Shown here in pieces: positions 7,690 through 16,446 of a DNA stretch of 64,000 nucleotides (the first letter of the stretch is position 1; every line of letters begins with the position of its first letter). The position numbers were made by a program, and so were the translations under genes. The stretch is from Caballeronia sp. SEWSISQ10-4 2 (GTDB taxonomy: Bacteria; Pseudomonadota; Gammaproteobacteria; Burkholderiales; Burkholderiaceae), in assembly GCF_030464885.1 (NCBI RefSeq), contig NZ_JALPRJ010000040.1, forward strand, positions 1 through 64,000, read 5' to 3'. The notes beneath the pieces are model-generated. The model worked only from the letters and a program-made list of their open reading frames with translations, had not been told where the DNA came from and made no database searches.

Positions 7690-9387
7690 CTAGAATTTAT
7701 AATCCAGACCGACGGAAAACCCCATGATTCTTCCGCCCGCATAGCAGAAAGGAGCGCCTTGCGAGATCGAGCTGCCGTCGTGGCAGTCTGCGGTGACTGA
7801 GCGTCCTCCAGCGCCGAGATCGTAGTGAGCCAGAGCCTGGTTGATCGTGATGGCGTAATCCGCATAAACGGTGGTGTGTTTGTCCACTGCATGCCTATAC
7901 ATGGCCGTGAACATGTTGGCACCGTTCGAGGGGTTGGCGTTACCCAGGGCATTAGGATCCGCCGGCGCCGTATTGTGTTGGCCAGGATCTCCCGGCGTCC
8001 GGTTCGCATGACCCCATCCAATGCTGGCGCTGTCCTTTGGCGTGAACTCCTGCGTCAGCGCAAGCCAGAAACCATTACGGCTACGCTCGTTCTGGATCTG
8101 CAGATAGGCGGGAACATTCCTGCGCATTACTTCGTAGATTGCACTCAAAGTTGTTTTAGTGGGCAGGGTATATTGCGCGCCGACTTTGAATGCCCATTCG
8201 TTACCAATATCGTTCGGGTCGGTACCGTCGGGGGATGCCAATGCCGCGGGACTCGCCGTGACATCGCTGGAACGGTTGACGCCTTGGTGCAGTTCGTAGG
8301 CGGTGGTGAAGTAAAGCGGTCCATTGGTATAAGCTAGGTTCGCGCTGTATGCCGAGCCGTAACTGCCGTCGTTACAGGCGAGCGGTGTACCGCCGCTTCC
8401 GGGAACATTGCCCCCCGTACAGCTCGATTCCCCCGAAGCTTGAACCGAGTTCTCATAACCGCGGTTCTGTCCGGGCGACACCAACGCATTAAAATTCCAG
8501 CCGTGGAACGTCGGCGATTCATACCAGATTGCATGGTCAAGCCGCGTGCCGAATTCGACGCGATTATCCCCGCCCGTGTTGCCCATGATCGCGGAATAGT
8601 CTCCGATCGTCCCGGAGAAAGGATTCATGCGTGCGGTGGAGGTCTTGTATGGGGCGTCGGTCTTGCCGATCTTTAACGCACCCCAGGACGTAGACGCGAC
8701 ACCGATAAAGCTGTTGCGCGATGTTAGTGCGCCCTTGACGGACGAGTCTTGCGCGGAATTCGAGTTTGAAGTGCCCGCCGTCGCCGAGATATCCAGTTGC
8801 GTTTCCAACTGATAGACAAACGCGAGACTCTTATCTGATCCAAACGGCTGTTTGCCGCGTACGCCGACGTAAGAAAGGTTCGAGGAGACGTCAGGTTGCC
8901 AGCTCATGTGACCCGCGGGGAAAACTCGTTCGCCGCTTGGCGTTGTGTATTCGCTTTTGAGTCCCTTCGTGAGGTAGTCCACAGAGAGATCCAGGTTTCC
9001 ATAGAATTCCATGTTGCCGAGCGCTGCCAGCAAGGACCGCAGGCGCGGCGGCATGCTGGCGCCCCACGAGCTGGATCCGTCGTCCGCCGATCCCGTCTGA
9101 GTGCTCGTTGGCGTGGCCGTAGCGCCGGCCGATACAGAAGCCGTGTTTGGAATAGTTGAAACGGTTGCCGGGCGAGGTGCCTCGGCGCTCGATCGCGCCT
9201 GCTTGGCGGAAAGCTCGTCCAGTTTTTTTGTCAGCGCATCCATTTGCTGCCGCAACAATTGGATTTGTCTTGCCTGATCATCTGCGGGAAGTGCCTGCGC
9301 GAGCGCCTTCTCCGATAAACCTCCACTGCCGGCGGCAAGGAAAATGATCGGCGCGGCCGCCATGAGTGAATTTCGTCTCTTTTTCAT
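7690..9387 (-). CDS. Outer-membrane porin with N-terminal coiled coil
   Basis: A 565-residue outer-membrane beta-barrel protein. It has a signal peptide (hydrophobic stretch LMAAAPIIFLAAG, cleavage near ALA), then a heptad-like region QIQLLRQQMDALTKKLDEL that can trimerise, a Ser/Thr/Ala-rich linker, then a long barrel beginning near GNMEFYGNLDLSVDYL. It ends in Phe (VGLDYKF), as needed for BAM-mediated insertion. The start at 9387 has GGAGACGACG as ribosome site; an upstream in-frame GTG is less likely. It is larger than the common Burkholderia Porin_4 proteins. Channel substrate unknown. It stands alone: about 130 nt separate it from the cysS leader downstream, and a long AT-rich stretch lies upstream. 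Confidence 0.85.
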   Translation of the reverse strand: MKKRRNSLMAAAPIIFLAAGSGGLSEKALAQALPADDQARQIQLLRQQMDALTKKLDELSAKQARSSAEAPRPATVSTIPNTASVSAGATATPTSTQTGSADDGSSSWGASMPPRLRSLLAALGNMEFYGNLDLSVDYLTKGLKSEYTTPSGERVFPAGHMSWQPDVSSNLSYVGVRGKQPFGSDKSLAFVYQLETQLDISATAGTSNSNSAQDSSVKGALTSRNSFIGVASTSWGALKIGKTDAPYKTSTARMNPFSGTIGDYSAIMGNTGGDNRVEFGTRLDHAIWYESPTFHGWNFNALVSPGQNRGYENSVQASGESSCTGGNVPGSGGTPLACNDGSYGSAYSANLAYTNGPLYFTTAYELHQGVNRSSDVTASPAALASPDGTDPNDIGNEWAFKVGAQYTLPTKTTLSAIYEVMRRNVPAYLQIQNERSRNGFWLALTQEFTPKDSASIGWGHANRTPGDPGQHNTAPADPNALGNANPSNGANMFTAMYRHAVDKHTTVYADYAITINQALAHYDLGAGGRSVTADCHDGSSISQGAPFCYAGGRIMGFSVGLDYKF

Positions 9388-10145
9388 CGTCGTCTCCACT
9401 TGATAGTTATGCTTATTAAAATATTTTCTTTACTTTTTAACGCTACGCCCTCCTCAAAGGAGCAGGTATCAGATTGGTTACAAGGGGCGTGTCTCGGCCA
9501 GATACATTGATCGGGTCACGCGAAGGACGCGTGATCCAGGTAGTGCGTGGTTGTTCCAATTTCTCTCGATGGGAATGGCATCGATGTAATTGAAATCAAT
9601 TTGTAAATGTTACGCGTCCCGAAGTAAATGTGAGGGCAGCGTAATTTTTAGGATAGTTAAATGAACTTATGGTAACCATACCCAATGGTGAATCTGTATT
9701 GCGTAGGCGAGGCCAAGTGTGTAGTCGGAATTAACCTGGGATGATTTATTAAAAGATATGGAATGCTATTTCAATGATTATGGAAGTACGCGCTAAGTAT
9801 CGGCTAAGTATTGATAGGTGATTTTAAGCTCAGGCAAGCTGTGTGCGGGGCGGTTAGCGGATTTGAGGAAAACGATTTGGTGCCACGCTGTATCTTTCTG
9901 TTCCCTCTGTATGTCGGTGTTCAAGACCGGCGTCAACTACTGGGAACAGGGGCGAAGAGGGGATTGTGCGAAATCGGGCGCGGGCGGGAGGAGAATCTCG
10001 GTGGTGCGTATCGCGATTTTTGTGGTCGTTCGAACACTGCGTTTAGTCTTTGAAATTCAATTACTTGAATAATACTTAAGATAGCTAATCATTGAGATCG
10101 TACTGTGTTTGACCCGCAACCGGAAACTGCGGTGGATCGGCTGCG
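9388..10145. other. Long intergenic region, AT-rich, no supported gene
   Basis: About 750 nt between the porin start and the end of the membrane-protein gene. The part nearest the porin (about 9410-9800) is clearly more AT-rich than its surroundings and probably carries porin promoters and regulatory sites. Open frames near 9811-10072 lack ribosome sites and recognisable sequence. A short CTCCT-CAA-AGGAG hairpin lies near 9450-9465. No gene, RNA or mobile element is supported. Confidence 0.5.
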
Positions 10146-10895
10146 TCAGGTATCGAGCGATGCCTTATGGAGACTTCGACGCTCGACTCGATTGCGCAAC
10201 TGGCCCGCGACCAGGGCGCCAATCACCAGGGACAGATAGATAGTCAGGAGATCACGACGCCACGTATCCAGCGCGACCCGATGTGCAAGCAGCTTCGGAT
10301 CGGGTGCCGGGAGCACGGCACTGGCCGTCTCGACAGCCCGGGTCATGTGAAGAAAGCCGGCCGCCGACATCAGCGGCAAGCCAATGAGCACAGCGATCAG
10401 TGCGGGTTTTGCACGGCGCAAGGGATCGTAGTGGCGAAAACGTATCCAGAGTCCGAGACAACCGTGCACCCAGCCCGGCGCGAGCAGCGCAAGTTGCAAG
10501 CCCTGAGTGCCGCTTGAGATCAGCGAGATCACGATCTTTTCATAGTTCGGTTCGAAGCCGTAGAGCGAGGCGGCGAGACGGGTCGCAACCGCATGACGGA
10601 TGAGCAGGAGAGGCAAACTGAGTCCTGCCCAGATGCGGATCCATTCGGTAGCGGGCAATACCCAGCGGCGACGCCCGTAGATCGTGCGCAGCGCCAGCGA
10701 AAAATGAAGCGCAGCCGAACCATAGAGCAAGATCGTGCCGGGCGTGCTGTGCCATAGCTTTATGGCAAGCGTGAGACCGTGTCCCGCGAGATCAAGCGAC
10801 CAGATTCCGAGCGCGTGATTGACCAGATGGAGGAAAAGATACGTCAGCAGCACCACGCCTGATCCAATCTGAAAATGACGCAAAATCGATTGCAT
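10146..10895 (-). CDS. SdhC/CyaC-like cytochrome b-type membrane protein without cyclase domain
   Basis: A 249-residue integral membrane protein with about six hydrophobic segments. The spread of His residues in or near the segments (LHLVNHALG, LHFSLAL, RHAVATRL, WVHGCLGLW, LHMTRA) resembles the succinate-dehydrogenase-like haem-binding membrane module found at the N-terminus of class III adenylate cyclases such as Sinorhizobium CyaC. In those proteins a ferredoxin-like and/or cyclase domain follows. Here the gene stops after the membrane module (ending RRSLHKASLDT), and no cyclase is downstream. The start at 10895 uses AGAGGA at 6-nt spacing. Upstream lies an ECF-like promoter. Haem binding and family are inferred from pattern only. 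Confidence 0.6.
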   Translation of the reverse strand: MQSILRHFQIGSGVVLLTYLFLHLVNHALGIWSLDLAGHGLTLAIKLWHSTPGTILLYGSAALHFSLALRTIYGRRRWVLPATEWIRIWAGLSLPLLLIRHAVATRLAASLYGFEPNYEKIVISLISSGTQGLQLALLAPGWVHGCLGLWIRFRHYDPLRRAKPALIAVLIGLPLMSAAGFLHMTRAVETASAVLPAPDPKLLAHRVALDTWRRDLLTIYLSLVIGALVAGQLRNRVERRSLHKASLDT

Positions 10896-11081
10896 CTCCA
10901 TTCCTCTTGATGTCGAACGTGGACGGGTCATTAAACATGACTCCAGCCAAACGTGCACGGATTGGGCAAAAATATTCACGCGCACCGGTGCTCAAGATGC
11001 CTGCCGCGGGACCTGAGACGGCGGAAACGGCCGAGAGCCATGTTCCCGTGGCCGATTTGTGTTTATCGAACCTGACAATAA

Positions 11082-11108
11082 GACCCGCGACCGTGCGGTT
11101 TTATTCCC
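11082..11108 (-). promoter_or_regulatory. ECF-sigma-like promoter facing the cytochrome b-like gene
   Basis: On the minus strand GGGAATAAA (11108-11100), 15 bp, then GTC (11084-11082). Its mirror image on the plus strand at 11162-11188 has the same -35 sequence and spacing, so together they form an inverted repeat. The GGAATAA -35 box is typical of extracytoplasmic-function sigma factors; which one is unknown. Confidence 0.5.
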
Positions 11109-11161
11109 ACTTTCCCGGTATTCGTGAAAAAGAAAGCCGCGTTCGGATCAACGTGACGATC

Positions 11162-11188
11162 GGGAATAAACCGCACTTGGCCATAGTT
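11162..11188 (+). promoter_or_regulatory. ECF-sigma-like promoter facing the DUF4148 gene
   Basis: GGGAATAAA (11162-11170), 15 bp, then GTT (11186-11188) followed by ATATG. It is paired with the oppositely directed copy at 11082-11108. The DUF4148 gene starts 130 nt downstream. The shared GGGAATAAA-N15-GTY form in both directions argues against chance. Confidence 0.5.
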
Positions 11189-11317
11189 ATATGAGTGCAC
11201 GTCTGACTGATTTATCCAGGACCTTGAGATCCTTGCAATATCTCCGACGCGACAATCCGATGCATCTCACACAGTGAATGTGATCGGTATTCCTAAACGA
11301 ATGAATTGGAGGTTTTC

Positions 11318-11587
11318 ATGAAATTCCTCACGTTAGTTGTCACTGGCGCGCTGATGGCCGTCGCGGCGCAGGCATATGCCGGGGAGTACGACGCGGCCAA
11401 GGGGACGCCGGGCGATAACAGCGCCGTGGTGTCGCAGGCGAATTCGGCACCTGCACAGCCTGCGGCACCCATGAAGAGCAACGCTGCGCCCGTCGGCAAG
11501 ACCCGCGCAGAGGTTTACGAGGAACTGATACGCGCCCAGCAGGATGGCACGCTGGAGCGTCTGAACGAAATGTACGGCGGCGGTTGA
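11318..11587 (+). CDS. DUF4148 small secreted protein
   Basis: An 89-residue exported protein. It has a clear signal peptide (MKFLTLVVTGALMAVAAQAY, cleavage near AYA), a low-complexity Ala/Pro middle, and the C-terminal helix KTRAEVYEELIRAQQDGTL that defines DUF4148, a family abundant in Burkholderiaceae. The ribosome site TTGGAGG is at good distance from this ATG; an in-frame ATG four codons upstream is worse placed. Function of the family is unknown; periplasmic location is predicted. It lies downstream of an ECF-like promoter and before another small gene on the same strand. Confidence 0.9.
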   Translation: MKFLTLVVTGALMAVAAQAYAGEYDAAKGTPGDNSAVVSQANSAPAQPAAPMKSNAAPVGKTRAEVYEELIRAQQDGTLERLNEMYGGG

Positions 11588-11732
11588 GCCGAGATGCTCC
11601 CGGCAGGTCGAACACGGGCTTGCACCCGGCTCTTTTCCCGGGTACATGGCCCGCGGAATATTCCGTTCTGTGGCTGAGCGCCGTCGTGTTGTACGGTTAC
11701 CGGCTAGCAGCATCGGTATGAAGGAGACGGAG

Positions 11733-11981
11733 ATGAACATCGCCGAGAAGTCACTGCATTACCTCGTCGAAAAATGGCTGGCACCTACCCCGGCGATGCA
11801 GATCCACGTGGTTCAATTCGGCCGCATGAGTCTGGACAAGAGACGCTACGTGCGCGTCGAGGCCTCGGCACCGACCGGCTCACGCGCAATCTTTTTCTTT
11901 CGCCACGATGACGGTAACTGGTGTGTGTTTCCGCCTGCTATCTCAGGGCCTGCAATGATGAGCTATCGGCTTGCGGCGTAA
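11733..11981 (+). CDS. Small conserved-type hypothetical protein (82 aa)
   Basis: An 82-residue soluble protein beginning MNIAEKSLHYLVEKWL, preceded by the strong ribosome site AAGGAGACGGAG. The composition (a helical N-terminus, then VQFGRMSLDKRRYVRVEA and RAIFFFRHDDGNWCVFPP, likely beta strands) looks like a genuine small alpha/beta protein. I do not recognise a family. It follows the DUF4148 gene by 145 nt on the same strand and may share its transcript. No signal peptide or membrane segment is seen. Confidence 0.7.
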   Translation: MNIAEKSLHYLVEKWLAPTPAMQIHVVQFGRMSLDKRRYVRVEASAPTGSRAIFFFRHDDGNWCVFPPAISGPAMMSYRLAA

Positions 11982-12102
11982 GACCGCTTGCTACTCGCCT
12001 GCAACAGCGGTACCGGTTAGCGAAACACCGACAAAGGCATGAGCATCGCGCTGCTTCAATACCGAGGGGACTTACCCGAACGAAGCGTGATTTTCATGAT
12101 GC

Positions 12103-12666
12103 TTACCGTGTCCCGTCCAGCAGCATCGTCATGCGCGTGCGGGCGAACGCGGGGTCTATCGGGGCATCGTCGAAAAGCAGGCGATAGATGAGCGGCGCGA
12201 CCACGTTATCCAAGATCGCATTTGCATCGGGCGGCGCTTCGCCTCGCTCGATAGCCCGGTCCAGGATCATCTGGATCTGCGAGCGCGTGATGGCCGCGCA
12301 CTGACAGGCTGGGCTGCGGTAATCGTTGCTTGCCAGAACGTCACGTGTCATGGCCCGGCCCGGCGCGGACGACATCTCTTCCTGATACCCCTGCGCCCAT
12401 GTTTCCAGATCGCTCTGCAGAGCGCCGGTGTCGGCCGGTCCGTTATCCGGATGAAAGCGCTGCAGGGCGACATCGGCGAGAAGGGTAGGCAGGTCGCCCC
12501 AACGCCTGTAGATAGTGGATGGTGTCACCCCGGCACGCGCTGCTACTTGCGGCACGGTGAGTTCCTCGCGCGATATTTCCGCCAGCAATGTCTTGACTGC
12601 GTGGTGCACCGACTCCTGCACCCGCGCGCTGCGTCCGCCGGGTCGCAACCCTTCTCTTGCTGCCAT
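12103..12666 (-). CDS. TetR family transcriptional repressor
   Basis: A 187-residue TetR-type regulator. The N-terminal helix-turn-helix (about residues 15-60) includes LTVPQVAARAGVTPSTIYRR, followed by the typical WGDLPTLLADV helix. The C-terminal half is all-helical ligand-binding and dimer domain (TetR_C type, with RGEAPPDANAILDNVVAPL). The start at 12666 has GGAGAG upstream. It is divergent from an MFS exporter gene, and the intergenic region contains a perfect inverted repeat, so repression of the exporter with relief by a transported compound is the likely circuit. Confidence 0.9.
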   Translation of the reverse strand: MAAREGLRPGGRSARVQESVHHAVKTLLAEISREELTVPQVAARAGVTPSTIYRRWGDLPTLLADVALQRFHPDNGPADTGALQSDLETWAQGYQEEMSSAPGRAMTRDVLASNDYRSPACQCAAITRSQIQMILDRAIERGEAPPDANAILDNVVAPLIYRLLFDDAPIDPAFARTRMTMLLDGTR

Positions 12667-12722
12667 TTCTTGTCTCTCTCCGACCCTGTTCGCGCACATC
12701 GATAAGACGCACTAAAGCTAAA

Positions 12723-12747
12723 ACGTTGCGTTAACGAAAGGCAACGT
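12723..12747. promoter_or_regulatory. Probable TetR operator: ACGTTGC-N11-GCAACGT
   Basis: Perfect 7-bp inverted arms ACGTTGC (12723-12729) and GCAACGT (12741-12747), enclosing a second small palindrome CGTTAACG. It sits between the divergent TetR and MFS genes, about 50 bp from each start, where it would block both promoters. Confidence 0.65.
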
Positions 12748-12796
12748 GCACAATCCGCTAAAGCAATTATTTTGCGTTTATTTCCCGGAGTGTGCA

Positions 12797-14002
12797 ATGG
12801 CCTTCGATACCGATCCCGGTTCACCTTCTCATCGGACTCGCTACGCGTTGCTGCTCTATGCGTTCATAGCGGCGATGTTCTTTGGGGCATCGAGTGCGCC
12901 GACGCCGCTTTATCGGCTGTACCAGGAGGCGTGGGGGTTCTCGTCCGGGATGCTGACGGTGGTCTTTGGCGTTTATGCGTTCAGCTTGTTGCTCGCGTTG
13001 CTGACGACGGGGTCGCTCTCTGACCACATTGGCAGGCGTCCGGTGATTGTTGGCGGACTGGCGCTCGAAATCGTGGCAATGCTGATATTCGCCGATGCCG
13101 ATAGTGTCCGGATGCTGATCCTGGCGCGTGTCCTCCAGGGTTTCGCGACCGGTGCGGCGACGAGTGCGCTGGGTGCTGCGATTCTCGATGCCAGCCGCGC
13201 GCGCGGTCCGCTGGTCAATACGTTGTCGCCGCTGCTTGGCATGGGGGTGGGGGCGCTTGGCACGAGCTTGCTGGTTCAATATGCGCCCGCGCCCATGCGG
13301 CTCGTCTACTTCCTGATGCTCGCGGTGTTCCTGCTTCAGGCCGTGGGTGTGTGGCTGCTGCCGGAGACGGTGAGCCGCCGCCCGGGTACGCTGGCTTCAC
13401 TGGTGCCGCGCGTGCGGGTGCCCCAGGCGGCGCGTGGTGCGATGCTGCGCATTGCACCGGTCAACGTCGCGGTATGGGCATTGGGCGGGTTCTATTTGTC
13501 GCTGGGACCGACGCTTGCGCGCGCTGTGACCGGCACCGATGCCGTCACGACGGGCGGCTGGGTCGTGTTTGCCTTGACGTGCGGCGGCTTTGCTGCAGTG
13601 CTGCTGTTGCGCGCCTTGAGCACACCCCGGTTGCTCGTGACGGGCGCGCTGGTGCTTGCCGCTGGATTGCTGGTCACGCTGACGGGCGCCCACACGGGTA
13701 ACGCCGGACTCCTTTTCGTCGGAACGATAGTGGCTGGCATAGGCTTTGGCTCTGCGTTTCAAGGCGCATTGCGCTCGGTCTTGCCACTGGCTGAAGCGCA
13801 CGAACGCGCGGGCCTGATGGCGGCGTTTTATGTGTTGAGTTATCTGGCGTTCAGCGTGCCGGCGATTATCGCGGGAACGATGGCCCATATCGTTGGCTTG
13901 CGGCTTACGACAGATGTGTATGGGATTACGCTGGTGCTGCTGACTGGGTTGACTGTTGTTGCCAGTGGGCTGGGACGAGGGCGCGGAATGGTCGGAGGAT
14001 AA
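12797..14002 (+). CDS. MFS transporter (drug exporter type)
   Basis: A 401-residue inner-membrane protein of the major facilitator superfamily with about 12 transmembrane segments. The signature loop between segments 2 and 3 is visible as GSLSDHIGRRPVIVGG, and segment 4 follows as RVLQGFATGAATSALGA. The start at 12797 has CGGAG as ribosome site. It is divergent from a TetR regulator with an intervening operator-like inverted repeat, the usual arrangement for a regulated efflux pump. The exported compound cannot be named from sequence. Confidence 0.9.
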   Translation: MAFDTDPGSPSHRTRYALLLYAFIAAMFFGASSAPTPLYRLYQEAWGFSSGMLTVVFGVYAFSLLLALLTTGSLSDHIGRRPVIVGGLALEIVAMLIFADADSVRMLILARVLQGFATGAATSALGAAILDASRARGPLVNTLSPLLGMGVGALGTSLLVQYAPAPMRLVYFLMLAVFLLQAVGVWLLPETVSRRPGTLASLVPRVRVPQAARGAMLRIAPVNVAVWALGGFYLSLGPTLARAVTGTDAVTTGGWVVFALTCGGFAAVLLLRALSTPRLLVTGALVLAAGLLVTLTGAHTGNAGLLFVGTIVAGIGFGSAFQGALRSVLPLAEAHERAGLMAAFYVLSYLAFSVPAIIAGTMAHIVGLRLTTDVYGITLVLLTGLTVVASGLGRGRGMVGG

Positions 14003-14041
14003 GCGCGGTTTGCAGGCACACCCTCGGCCGGTACGCCTGCA

Positions 14042-15283
14042 TCACTTGCGCGCACTCTCAGGGCTAAACCAATAAGCGAGCGCGCCGGCCGCAAGCGGTA
14101 CAGCCGTCACAACAAACAGCCTTGAGTAAAGATCCGCGTTTGACACACCGGCATAGCGGGCTCCCTCGGCTATCCAGCCAAAAATGCTGCTTGCCAGCGC
14201 CACGCCCAAAAACACAAGACTGTTAAGCAATCCCAATCCAAGCCCCAGCTTGGCTGGCGCAATAATCGCCCGCGCTTGCGACATGATCAGCGGATGAATG
14301 CAGCCCACCGACAGCAGCAAGCAAATCGCGGCAATACTTATTGCCGGACTTCGTTGCGGCATCATCGCCAGCAAGAGCGCCGCAAAAACGCCCACGGCCT
14401 GCCAGCACAGCGATAACGTCTTGGGAGCCCATCGCCGAACAAGGAACGGGATGCCAAAAGACGCGCCTATCCCGGCGATACTGGTGATGGTCATCGCGTT
14501 GCCACGCGCTATCACGTCGAAACCAAACACGTCCGCCAGATACGGTCCACCCCAGGAAGTTCGAAACGTTGCGCCCACGGACATAGCCAGGCAAACCGGC
14601 ATCAACGTCCATAATCCGTTCGCGCGGTTCGGCGGCACCGCCGTCCTGAACGATGGTTGCGAAGGCGGTGCCTTGAGCAAAGGTTTTTCGTCCTGCCGGC
14701 GCACGAAGCACACAATGCCGATCGTCGCGAGGAGCATAAAAACGGCGGATAACGCCATGACCGGCCGCCAGCCGAGGCGCGCTGTCGCCCAGCTTAGCGG
14801 GAACGCTGCGAGCAGCCCGCCGGACATGCCAATAGCGCTGGCGGTCGTGATAGCCCGCACATCGCGTGGACCGGCCCCGTGGCGCAGAACGTGGTTGAGC
14901 AGTCCCATGAAAACCGGCGCACAACCCAGTCCGATTCCCGCCTGGGCAACAATGGCGAGGCGCGGATCGGTAGTGACCGACACAAGCCCGGCGCTCAACG
15001 TGCCTACGCTCATCAGCACCGCCGTGGGATAACGCACGCCATACCGGTCGAACATGAATCCGACCGGAATTTGCGCCGCGGCAAAGACGAGAAAAAATGC
15101 GCCGGAGAACCAGCCGAACATCTGCGGAGTGAAATGGAAGTCGCTGATAAGCTGTGTGGAAATCACTGCTATGTAGCTACGGAAAAACTGGCTTAGAACG
15201 TAGCTGAAGGTAAGCGCCCACAAACCATAATCGGTCGATCGTACGGACGCAGAGGCCCGCGGAGTTCCTGAAATATCTGTCAT
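14042..15283 (-). CDS. MFS transporter (downstream of AraC regulator)
   Basis: A 413-residue 12-segment MFS permease. Motifs include QIPVGFMFDRYGVRYPTA (loop 2-3 signature region) and GIGLGCAPVFMGLLNHVLRH in segment 4. It starts 4 nt after the stop of the AraC-type regulator on the same strand, so the two are almost certainly cotranscribed, and the regulator may sense the transported solute. Its closest-looking relatives by pattern are sugar-phosphate/organic-anion-type importers or CynX-like permeases; direction of transport is not determined. It converges with the TetR-linked MFS gene, leaving about 40 nt between them. Confidence 0.88.
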   Translation of the reverse strand: MTDISGTPRASASVRSTDYGLWALTFSYVLSQFFRSYIAVISTQLISDFHFTPQMFGWFSGAFFLVFAAAQIPVGFMFDRYGVRYPTAVLMSVGTLSAGLVSVTTDPRLAIVAQAGIGLGCAPVFMGLLNHVLRHGAGPRDVRAITTASAIGMSGGLLAAFPLSWATARLGWRPVMALSAVFMLLATIGIVCFVRRQDEKPLLKAPPSQPSFRTAVPPNRANGLWTLMPVCLAMSVGATFRTSWGGPYLADVFGFDVIARGNAMTITSIAGIGASFGIPFLVRRWAPKTLSLCWQAVGVFAALLLAMMPQRSPAISIAAICLLLSVGCIHPLIMSQARAIIAPAKLGLGLGLLNSLVFLGVALASSIFGWIAEGARYAGVSNADLYSRLFVVTAVPLAAGALAYWFSPESARK

Positions 15284-15287
15284 CGAC

Positions 15288-16232
15288 TCAACGTGAAAGC
15301 AGCTTCTTGTGGGTTGTTGTATTCGCCGTACCCGCTGTATCGGGGAGTTGAATCGCGTGGCCGCTGGCTTTCACAATCTCGCGCGGCGTGAGGCCGAGCA
15401 GCCGGTTCATCCAGTGCGCCATGTGGCTTTGATGCGCAAAGCCCGTTTCCAGCGCCACCTGGCTGGTACTCAGCTTACCCTGCAGCAACAACGCCTTCGC
15501 GCGCTCGACGCGCCGCTGTACGACGTATCGATGCACCGGCACGCCAAGCGTCTCGCGAAACAGCACCTTGAAATGCGGCACGCTAAGGTGGGCCAGCGCG
15601 GCTAGTTCGTCGAGCGTCAGGCGCTGTTCCAAATTGCTTTCAATGAAGTCGATTACATTCGCCGCCATTCGCGGCGCGAGCTTGCGCCGGCGGCCTTCGA
15701 GCGCATCGACGCGTTCGGCGCCGTCGATCAGACGGACCACCATCGCGGTGCAAAGGCTTTCCGCATAGAGCGGATCGGACGTGTCGCCGGCTTCGAGCTC
15801 TGCTTGCAGTGCCCATGCCAGATGCTGGAAACGCGGATCGCGCATCTGGAGTTGCGGACGGATCTGCGCGTCCCGTGCCCTCAGATCGAGTTGCTCCAGG
15901 GTCTTGCGCGCGAATGGCTCGCTGATCCAGACGCTCAGGATCGTGCAGTCCGATTCGTCGACCCATTGGCCTTCAAGTCCTGCGGGTATCACGTCGGCAT
16001 CGCCGTGCGCCTGGATGCGTGCGTCGCGACGCTGGTCGCACATGCAGTGCGCCTTCACCGGTGCCCCGACATGCACGCCGACGACATGATGTGACGAAGG
16101 TGTAAGCCGATGCACGCCCGCAGAAATACCGAGCAGCGCCGCTCCGAAGCCGTTCCAGCCGCGGCCCTTGCTGGAGCGCAAGTTAACGCGAGAGCCGGCG
16201 GGCGACATGGGCAATGGAGTCACGGCGTTCAT
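15288..16232 (-). CDS. AraC family transcriptional regulator
   Basis: A 314-residue regulator with an N-terminal sensing region (about residues 1-195, including HVGAPVKAHCMCDQRRDARI) and a C-terminal double helix-turn-helix of AraC/XylS type (about 205-300): LTLDELAALAHLSVPHFKVL, then a second motif including STSQVALETGFAHQSHMAHW and LGLTPREIVK. The gene is divergent from the NmrA-like gene and leads directly into the MFS gene (4-nt gap). Control of both neighbours is plausible. The ligand is unknown. Confidence 0.9.
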   Translation of the reverse strand: MNAVTPLPMSPAGSRVNLRSSKGRGWNGFGAALLGISAGVHRLTPSSHHVVGVHVGAPVKAHCMCDQRRDARIQAHGDADVIPAGLEGQWVDESDCTILSVWISEPFARKTLEQLDLRARDAQIRPQLQMRDPRFQHLAWALQAELEAGDTSDPLYAESLCTAMVVRLIDGAERVDALEGRRRKLAPRMAANVIDFIESNLEQRLTLDELAALAHLSVPHFKVLFRETLGVPVHRYVVQRRVERAKALLLQGKLSTSQVALETGFAHQSHMAHWMNRLLGLTPREIVKASGHAIQLPDTAGTANTTTHKKLLSR

Positions 16233-16446
16233 GGCAGTTCCTCATGGAGGTAGGCAACAGCGTGCATTGTGCTGCGTTTCGGCCTAATTTGCTCGATGCC
16301 GTGGGCTAGAGACGTCCCTGCACCGTAAGTCTCGCCGCAGTCCCACAAAACAATCATCCGTATCTGCGCATGATGATCCTTGTCTGCGCGCCCGGAACGT
16401 CGGACGTCCCTACGATGACGATATCCAGGCCAACAAGGAGTCGAAT

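Noticed and set aside
9811..10072. Two overlapping plus-strand frames of about 80 residues
   Set aside because: No ribosome site, no recognisable domain, unlikely composition.
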